9,156 nucleotides of DNA from JAQVSV01 sp041667045 (lineage in GTDB: Bacteria > Elusimicrobiota > Elusimicrobia > Elusimicrobiales > Elusimicrobiaceae). Position 1 is the stretch's first letter. Each line of letters begins with the position of its first letter. Shown here piece by piece: positions 4,150 through 9,156 of the stretch. The notes under the pieces were generated by a model, which was given only the letters and a program-made list of their open reading frames with translations, did no database searches and was not told the DNA's origin. The stretch is from positions 1 through 9,156 of the forward strand of contig JBAYFS010000085.1 of NCBI GenBank assembly GCA_041667045.1. The letters are read 5' to 3'. A program made the position numbers and the translations under genes.

Positions 4150-6558
4150 TTATAAATAAGAACAGTTGCCGCTGATATTCGTCCCTTTCGTGAACGGAAT
4201 ATGGGCGCAGATCTGCGTGCCGTTGGCGCCGGACACGATTTTAAGCTCTCCGCCCAAAGCCAGCGCGCGTTCCCTCATGCCCAGAATGCCGAGCGAGGTG
4301 CTGGAATTAAGCACGTCCTTTGAAATTCCCCTGCCATTATCGTCCACGGCCAGAATAACCATGTCATCCTGGCAGGTTATGCCGATCTTCACGCGGGTCG
4401 CCTTCGCGTGGCGTATCACGTTGGTCAGCGACTCCTGGATAATGCGGAAAACGGCGGTGGCGTAATCGCCCGCAATCTCGCAGCACTGCGGATCAACGCG
4501 GAGTTTGCAGCCGATGCCGCTGATTTCCTGAAAATCGCTCACAAGCCACTTGATCGCGTCCACGAAGCCCAGATCGTCCAGAATGGGCGGCCTCAGCGAA
4601 ACAGCGATGCGCCGCATTTCCGACATCACCTGGGTGACGTGATCCTCCATCTTTTTAACCACGTCCGCTATCTCCGCGCGGGATTTGTCTTTGGCGGGGC
4701 TTCTCAGCATATCCTCAACCGAACTTAAGGTAAGTTTCGCGGAAGTGAGCAGGCTGCCGATGCTGTCATGCAGTTCCCGGGAAAGCTGGCGCCGTTCGTC
4801 TTCCCGCACATGCTGCAGGCGGACAGCCAGCGTGCGCAGTTTTTCATGCGACGTTTCCAGTTCGCGCTCGGCTTTGCGCATGTCCGAGATATCGGTCAGC
4901 ACTGCGGCCATTTCATTTTCGGAAGGGAAGAACGCCGCCACCCGGAAATAGCGTCCTTCTCCCACGGTCATGTTGAAGCTCACCGGGGTTTTCTTGACGG
5001 CGGCGTTCAGCAGTATTTCATGGATTTTGGAGGTTTCCGGCTTCTGAAAAATGTCGTCGTAAAAATGACCCACGATCTGCGTTTCGGTCACGCCGGCGAT
5101 TTCCTCAAAAGCCGGATTGCAGGTGGTAAATCGAAAGCGCGGTTTGCCGTCCGTGTAGGATATTTCGGCCATTACTAGGCCGTTGGCGAGCGTCGAGAAG
5201 AAGGTGCGGCGGTCTGTCTGCTCCAGCACGTTTTCGGTGACTTTAAGGGCGGTTATGTCGTTGACCACGGTGTCGAACCAGTCTTCGCCTTCGGGGCTTT
5301 TTTTCTTGTCCACGTTTAAAGACACCCAGACCAGTTTTCCGTTTTTCGCCTGGTATTCAACAGCCTCGTCGCGCAGATAGCCGTTGGTGAGGAGTTTTTG
5401 CACCAGCGTGTCGCGCAGTTTGGGATCGGCGTAAAGTTTTTCATACGGAACGGACAAAAGATCGTCCACGTTTTCGTAGCCCAGGATCTGGGCCAGCGTT
5501 TCGCTCCGCTCAAGGAACACCCCAGCCGCGGTACGCTGCGTGTCGGACGGAACGGAATAATAGACGCTGTCGCCCTGCGTATAGTTTATTTCCTCCAGGG
5601 CCTCCATATAGCCGGTGTAGGCTTTCACCTCGCCGGCTTCGTCCATCACAGGTATGATGAAATCCCTTACGCGCCTGGCAGTTCCGCCGGGCAGGATTAT
5701 CCGGTATTCCGCCACTCCGCTCTGCACGGAATAGGCCTGCATGGCCTTTTCCCTGTCGTCCGGATGGATTACCGTGAGCATAAGGGAAGGGTTAGCGTAA
5801 AAATCATCGCGCGAGCGCTCGAAAATGGATTCGAACATTGGCCCCGCGAAATAAACCTGGCTCCAGTCCGGCGAAATCATATAAAAACAGCCCGGCGCGG
5901 ATTCCACCATAAGGCGGAACCGCTCGGCGCATTCGGAGAGCGAGGAATTGTTGCGCGCCAGAGCCGTGATGTCATGGGCGAAAACGTAAAATCCGCCGCC
6001 GGTTTCTTTCCAGACAACTTCCAGGTCGCGGACTTCTTTTTCCGCGTTATGGTGGCGGACCATATAGCTCCCGCCGCGCTTTCCCTGAGCGAAAGCATCT
6101 TTGCCGGAGGGGCCCAGCGAGCTGAACGTGCGGGAAAGCAAATCGAAATTACCCAGGCCGTAAAAAGAGGAGGCGGCGGCGTTAGCGTGGCGGATTCTTA
6201 GCTGGCGGTCCAGAAAGAAACAGGGTTCCGGGAATGTTTCGAAAAAGCCGCGCGGTGAAAAACTCCGGTCTTCCCCGCCGAGCCGCACATGCACGGCGTT
6301 TTTGCCCGTGCCCAGAACGGCGGTTACCGTGTTGCCGTTTTTTTCCTTTAGCGGGAACTCCTGCCCTGTGGCTTTTCCATAAAGCGTGCCACAGAATTCC
6401 CTCACCACATCCGCCTGCCAGTTGGCTGGCACCATGCCGAAAAGCGATTTGCCGGCGCGAGCCGTTTCGCCCGCCGTTTCAGCGAAAGCGGGATCTATTT
6501 CCAGGAAGTAGCCTTCCCTGTCGCAGACAGCGCTACTAGGATTGTCTTTATTTGTCAT
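4150..6558 (-). CDS. soluble multi-PAS sensor histidine kinase, NarL-class (HisKA_3)
   Basis: 802 residues with no transmembrane segment or signal peptide, so a cytoplasmic sensor. PAS-like domains can be traced at about 10-95 (degenerate), 103-200 (ending FAHDITAL), 212-322 (including VIHPDDREKA), 341-440 (ending VVNDITALK) and 452-560 (ending VLTDISDMRKAE). A short coiled coil (560-590) leads to the HisKA_3 box EDERRQLSRELHDSIG, with H597 as the phosphorylated residue. SLRPPILDDLGF (654-665) is typical of the NarX/DegS class. The ATPase domain shows the N box QESLTNVIRHAKA (708-720), G1 DDNGRGI (739-745) and G2 GILGMRERA (757-765). All catalytic motifs look intact. Ligand or signal is unknown. 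It is the last gene of an operon, overlaps the MORN gene by 11 nt, and has GGAGG before its ATG. No response regulator is present in the window; the partner, probably a LuxR/NarL-type protein, must be elsewhere. Confidence 0.94.
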   Translation of the reverse strand: MTNKDNPSSAVCDREGYFLEIDPAFAETAGETARAGKSLFGMVPANWQADVVREFCGTLYGKATGQEFPLKEKNGNTVTAVLGTGKNAVHVRLGGEDRSFSPRGFFETFPEPCFFLDRQLRIRHANAAASSFYGLGNFDLLSRTFSSLGPSGKDAFAQGKRGGSYMVRHHNAEKEVRDLEVVWKETGGGFYVFAHDITALARNNSSLSECAERFRLMVESAPGCFYMISPDWSQVYFAGPMFESIFERSRDDFYANPSLMLTVIHPDDREKAMQAYSVQSGVAEYRIILPGGTARRVRDFIIPVMDEAGEVKAYTGYMEALEEINYTQGDSVYYSVPSDTQRTAAGVFLERSETLAQILGYENVDDLLSVPYEKLYADPKLRDTLVQKLLTNGYLRDEAVEYQAKNGKLVWVSLNVDKKKSPEGEDWFDTVVNDITALKVTENVLEQTDRRTFFSTLANGLVMAEISYTDGKPRFRFTTCNPAFEEIAGVTETQIVGHFYDDIFQKPETSKIHEILLNAAVKKTPVSFNMTVGEGRYFRVAAFFPSENEMAAVLTDISDMRKAERELETSHEKLRTLAVRLQHVREDERRQLSRELHDSIGSLLTSAKLTLSSVEDMLRSPAKDKSRAEIADVVKKMEDHVTQVMSEMRRIAVSLRPPILDDLGFVDAIKWLVSDFQEISGIGCKLRVDPQCCEIAGDYATAVFRIIQESLTNVIRHAKATRVKIGITCQDDMVILAVDDNGRGISKDVLNSSTSLGILGMRERALALGGELKIVSGANGTQICAHIPFTKGTNISGNCSYL

Positions 6559-7408
6559 GTTCCTCCACCGGATACTGCCCGGTTGTGGCCGCCATGTGGC
6601 GTATTATTTTCGCTCTCTTAACCGAATCCAGATCCCAGTCAGTCTTGATAGAGCCGTCCGGACTGAAGTTGCGCTTGCATATTACCTCGCCCCGCACGTA
6701 ATACCACTCTTCGGTGAGCATGCCGCGCGAGTTGTAGCGTTTGGCAATGCCCTCGGGGTCGCCTTCGGTGTACGGCACTTCCCATGCCAGGCAGCCTGTT
6801 TCATGGTAAAGGTGCGCCAGCCCCTGTGCCTTTCCTCCGCTGTAGGGAATTGCGGAGCGCAGGGCTCCGTTTTCATAATACGCTTTCGCCACGCCTTCCC
6901 GCTTGCCGTTTACATATGTTGAAACTTCCTTGACCGCTCCGCTCGGATGGAATTTGCGCTGCATGCCGTTGCGGATATTGTTCTCGTAAACTGTTTCCAG
7001 GCGGGTGTTCCCGTTTTCATAATAAACTACGGCGGTTCCCTCAAGCTTGCCGAATTTATAGGTTTTTTCCACTTCCACTTTTCCGTTATCGAAGTAAATG
7101 CGCGCCAGCCCGTGCGGGAGGCCGCTGCGGTACTCGCCTTCGAAAAAAAGGTGTTTGTCTTCGTCGTATTCCTTGACCACGGAGTCGGGGATATACCCTT
7201 CCGTAGCCACCGTTTCCAGGTCGTCGTCCAAAACTTCCCGCGCCACTTCCAGCCCGTTTCTGCGGTAGACGCGTTCCCAAACGCCGGGATCCGCGGCATG
7301 GCGCGGAGTATAGCTTACGCTTTCCCGGATTATGATATCCGCGTCCGCGGCGTTCGGCATCCCTGTTTCGGGAGCGGGGTTTTGAGCGTTTTGTTCGTTA
7401 TCAGCCAT
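6548..7408 (-). CDS. MORN-2 repeat protein (YwqK-like)
   Basis: 286 residues from the ATG at 7408, which lies 5 nt after the stop of the preceding gene. A TTG at 7456 would extend it by 16 residues into that gene and is less likely, although neither start has a good ribosome site. After an acidic, probably flexible N-terminus (1-30) and a short unassigned segment, residues about 88-257 carry seven repeats of about 24 residues. The pattern is Y-x-x-G-x-x-x-G-x-x-x-x-Y-x-x-x-G-x-x-x-x, for example KREGVAKAYYENGALRS and LEGTAVVYYENGNTRLE. These are MORN_2 (PF07661) repeats, which form extended beta-hairpin solenoids; database entries often carry the name YwqK antitoxin, which is not evidence of a toxin system here. 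No signal peptide. It sits between a flavoenzyme and a cytoplasmic PAS kinase, so a binding or scaffold role is possible but unproven. Confidence 0.88.
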   Translation of the reverse strand: MADNEQNAQNPAPETGMPNAADADIIIRESVSYTPRHAADPGVWERVYRRNGLEVAREVLDDDLETVATEGYIPDSVVKEYDEDKHLFFEGEYRSGLPHGLARIYFDNGKVEVEKTYKFGKLEGTAVVYYENGNTRLETVYENNIRNGMQRKFHPSGAVKEVSTYVNGKREGVAKAYYENGALRSAIPYSGGKAQGLAHLYHETGCLAWEVPYTEGDPEGIAKRYNSRGMLTEEWYYVRGEVICKRNFSPDGSIKTDWDLDSVKRAKIIRHMAATTGQYPVEEHDK

Positions 7409-7413
7409 AAAAG

Positions 7414-8643
7414 TCAGCGCGCGGCGGACAGGCCGGCTAATCTGCCGGTCGTCCAAGCGAAGTGCAGGTTATAGCCTCCGCAGAGTCCGTTAACGTCAAG
7501 CAGTTCGCCGGTTATGTAAAGCCCTTTTTCGATTTTGGATTCCAGCGTGCGGGGATTTATGTCCGCCACATCAACTCCGCCGCAGGCGCACATCGCCTCC
7601 CGCCAGGTTCTGCTTGAAACTATGTCAAATTCCCAGTGCTGCAGGGTGTCGGCTATGCGCGCGAGGTCCGAATCTGAAAGCTGGCGCGCCGGTTTGTTTT
7701 TTTCAAGGCCCAGGAAATCAATGAGCAGATTGCCCAGTGTTTCATGCAGCCAGCCGACGAAGAATTTTTTCACCTTCCTGCCCGCCAGAACGGCGCGCCG
7801 CCCGGAAAGGAAGGCCCGCATTTCATCGGGCGACAATTCCGGAAAAAGGTTCATGCTCACCGTTACCTTGCCGTTGCTTAAAGCCGGCACCACCGAGTTG
7901 CTTAAATTGAGAGTGCAGGGGCCTGAAATCCCGTAATCGGTGAACAGCAGCTCTCCTTTTGCCTTGCCAAGCGTTTTCCCGTGCTGAAGCGCGGTGAGTT
8001 CCGCGTCAATCCTGATGCCTTGCAGGCGCGCTATTCCCTTCTGCAGGACAGCCAGCGGGGCCAGTACGGGAACGGGTTTATTGACCCTATGGCCTAAACA
8101 GGCGGCAAGCGTTGTGCCGAGGTCCGTTCCGCCCAGCTGCGGATAGGCGCGGGAACCGCAGGCCAGAATAAGCCTGTCCGTCTCAAATTTCGCGCCGTTT
8201 GCGCCGGTCACCGTAAATTTTCCGTTATGCTTGGCGATGCGCTCGGCGGTGAAATCCATGTGTATTTCCACGCCCAGGTCTTCCAGTTCCAGTTCGAGAA
8301 CCGAGGTTACCGCGACGGCCCGGTCGGACTTTGGAAAAATCCTTCCGTCCTGTTCGGCGCGCAGAATGAGCCCCAGGCTTTCGAAAAAAGCCAGTTCCTC
8401 TTTCACCGGAAAGGTGTCCAGAACGGTTTCTATGAACTCCGTTTTGCCCGTGTAGAAATCGGGCGCCATGTTGGTGTTTGTCAAATTGCAGCAGCCGTTG
8501 CCGGAGGCGGACAGCTTTTTGCCTAGCGCGTTGTTTTTCTCCAGCAAAACCACTTTCGCGCCCGCTTTAGCCGCCGTAAGCGCGGCCATCAGGCCTGATG
8601 CGCCCCCGCCGATAACGATAATGTTCCCCGCAGTTTTTTCCAT
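7414..8643 (-). CDS. HI0933/YhiN-family FAD-dependent oxidoreductase
   Basis: 409 residues, full length for the family. The N-terminal Rossmann FAD site is IIVIGGGASGLMAA (8-21), with E35 at the end of strand 2. Family signatures follow: LGKKLSASGNGCCNLTN (40-56), LACGSRAYPQLGGTDLG (160-176), GELLFTDYGISGP (230-242), CGGVDVADINPRTLESK (354-370) and GLYITGELLDVNGLCGGYNLHFAWTTGRLAG (374-404). The common family form of the second motif has Arg-Cys-Asn; here it is Cys51-Cys52-Asn. Members of this family were long annotated only as flavoproteins or BaiN-like; as I recall, E. coli YhiN was recently identified as a 23S rRNA dihydrouridine synthase (RdsA), so an rRNA-modifying role is possible. It is the first gene of the operon with the MORN protein and kinase. 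GAGGGG lies about 11 nt before the ATG. Confidence 0.95.
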   Translation of the reverse strand: MEKTAGNIIVIGGGASGLMAALTAAKAGAKVVLLEKNNALGKKLSASGNGCCNLTNTNMAPDFYTGKTEFIETVLDTFPVKEELAFFESLGLILRAEQDGRIFPKSDRAVAVTSVLELELEDLGVEIHMDFTAERIAKHNGKFTVTGANGAKFETDRLILACGSRAYPQLGGTDLGTTLAACLGHRVNKPVPVLAPLAVLQKGIARLQGIRIDAELTALQHGKTLGKAKGELLFTDYGISGPCTLNLSNSVVPALSNGKVTVSMNLFPELSPDEMRAFLSGRRAVLAGRKVKKFFVGWLHETLGNLLIDFLGLEKNKPARQLSDSDLARIADTLQHWEFDIVSSRTWREAMCACGGVDVADINPRTLESKIEKGLYITGELLDVNGLCGGYNLHFAWTTGRLAGLSAAR

Positions 8644-8668
8644 ATTCAGATTTACCCCTCTTTCGTTG

Positions 8669-8674
8669 ATTATA
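8669..8674 (-). promoter_or_regulatory. candidate -10 box for the HI0933-MORN-kinase operon
   Basis: TATAAT lies about 25 nt upstream of the HI0933-family ATG in an A/T-rich intergenic gap, 8644-8721. No good -35 is seen at 16-18 nt (the sequence there reads TGGAAT), so the promoter may be weak, activated, or of another sigma class. Confidence 0.4.
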
Positions 8675-8721
8675 TAAATATAACCATTACAATTCCAGCC
8701 ATTAAAAAAAGAGGCGCAAGT

Positions 8722-9156
8722 TCAGTCGAATCTGGCGGCTTCGATCAAGAGTTTTGAGGCTTTATTTGACCAGTGGGTGTCGTCCGGGAAGTAAAGGTCT
8801 TTTTCCCCTTTGCGGACCGCTTCCGACAGTATCCGCTTTGTGTCAATGAAGCGATACTTTTTGTCCAGCTTGCGGAGTTCGTCGAAAAAGCTGTTTTCCT
8901 GATAAGGATTATCAATTATGTATTCGCTGTAAACGTCGTACTTATCCGGCGCTATCAGAAGATAAAGTTTGATGTTTTTTTTGCCCAGTTTTTCGGCAAG
9001 CGCGTTAAGATTATCGTTAAGTTCTGCGACTTTATCCCCGCTCACTTCCCGGATATTGAGCACATCGTCAATATAAAAAAGCAGTTCATGGGAATTAACG
9101 CTGAATAAAGGCCGGCTTAGGGGAAGCCTGCAGACTTTCGATGTGAAGGCGTGATC
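8722..9156 (-). CDS. C-terminal part of an SGNH/AlgX-AlgJ-like protein, 5' end cut
   Basis: The last 144 residues of a gene that is open to the right edge. An internal GTG at 9063 could be read as a start, but the frame continues without a stop through 9156 and fits the same protein, so the true start is outside. The segment KLYLLIAPDKYDVYSEYI (63-80 of the visible part) is a central strand and loop. DDTHWSNKAS (125-134) is the Asp-x-His active-site block typical of AlgX/AlgJ/DltD-like SGNH proteins, which handle O-acetylation of exported polysaccharides, usually with an MBOAT partner. D126 and H128 are the likely catalytic pair; the Ser block would lie upstream, out of view. The gene ends with TGA followed by a T-run at 8704-8710 but no clear hairpin. 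Substrate unknown. Confidence 0.75.
   Translation of the reverse strand, partial: DHAFTSKVCRLPLSRPLFSVNSHELLFYIDDVLNIREVSGDKVAELNDNLNALAEKLGKKNIKLYLLIAPDKYDVYSEYIIDNPYQENSFFDELRKLDKKYRFIDTKRILSEAVRKGEKDLYFPDDTHWSNKASKLLIEAARFD

Noticed and set aside
5398..6201. Long plus-strand frame of 267 codons opposite the kinase
   Set aside because: It is antisense to conserved PAS domains, rich in His, Gly and Arg as expected from a codon shadow, and has no recognisable domain.
6548..7408. Toxin-antitoxin system suggested by the YwqK antitoxin name used for MORN-2 proteins
   Set aside because: No toxin-like gene is next to it; the neighbours are a flavoenzyme and a histidine kinase, and the repeats alone do not indicate antitoxin activity.
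7409..7456. TTG start extending the MORN protein by 16 residues into the HI0933 gene
   Set aside because: The added residues are encoded within the conserved end of the flavoenzyme gene and look like a frame shadow; the ATG at 7408 follows the stop by 5 nt.
8704..8724. T-run after the AlgX-like gene as an intrinsic terminator
   Set aside because: Seven T occur on the minus strand after the stop, but I find no stem of at least four good pairs directly before them.
8722..9063. Complete short gene starting with GTG at 9063
   Set aside because: The same frame is open for another 31 codons to the window edge, with a sensible protein sequence and no stop, so this is an internal codon of a longer gene.

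Overview
The window reads as an ordinary chromosomal stretch of a Gram-negative-type, probably anaerobic bacterium with moderately GC-rich coding DNA. The supporting signs are a periplasmic or lipoprotein thioredoxin-fold protein, an AlgX/AlgJ-like exported protein and an oxygen-sensitive type of iron-sulfur flavoprotein. The phylum cannot be fixed from the sequence. The gene mix would suit a lineage such as Elusimicrobiota or Spirochaetota, but that is only a guess. I see no rRNA, tRNA, CRISPR array, insertion sequence or phage gene.

Layout, with almost everything on the minus strand. (1) Positions 1-1180 hold a metal/metalloid resistance type operon, read right to left: an ArsR-family repressor, a 47-residue cysteine-rich protein that is easy to miss, and a DUF318/ArsP-type permease cut by the window edge. 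The arsR promoter has a perfect 7-6-7 inverted repeat between its -35 and -10 boxes, as expected for autorepression. (2) Positions 1194-1320 are intergenic, with three short GC hairpins that probably end transcription of the next operon. (3) Positions 1327-3844 hold a tightly packed four-gene operon with overlapping ends: acyl-ACP thioesterase, four-cysteine flavoprotein of the Isf type, a second flavodoxin-fold protein without the cysteines, and a YtfJ-like thioredoxin-fold protein with a signal sequence. It has a convincing promoter. (4) Positions 3869-4144 hold the only plus-strand gene, a small three-helix membrane protein of unknown function. (5) Positions 4150-8674 hold a three-gene operon: an HI0933/YhiN-family flavoprotein, a MORN-2 repeat protein and a large soluble multi-PAS histidine kinase with no response regulator beside it. 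(6) Positions 8722-9156 hold the C-terminal part of an SGNH/AlgX-like protein cut by the right edge.

The most unusual content is the overlapping thioesterase-flavoprotein-flavodoxin-YtfJ operon, which links acyl-chain release to redox proteins. Also notable are the small cysteine-rich protein between repressor and permease, and the flavoenzyme/MORN/soluble-kinase cassette. I see no fully new mobile or defence system here; these are candidate functional linkages that need comparative genomics.
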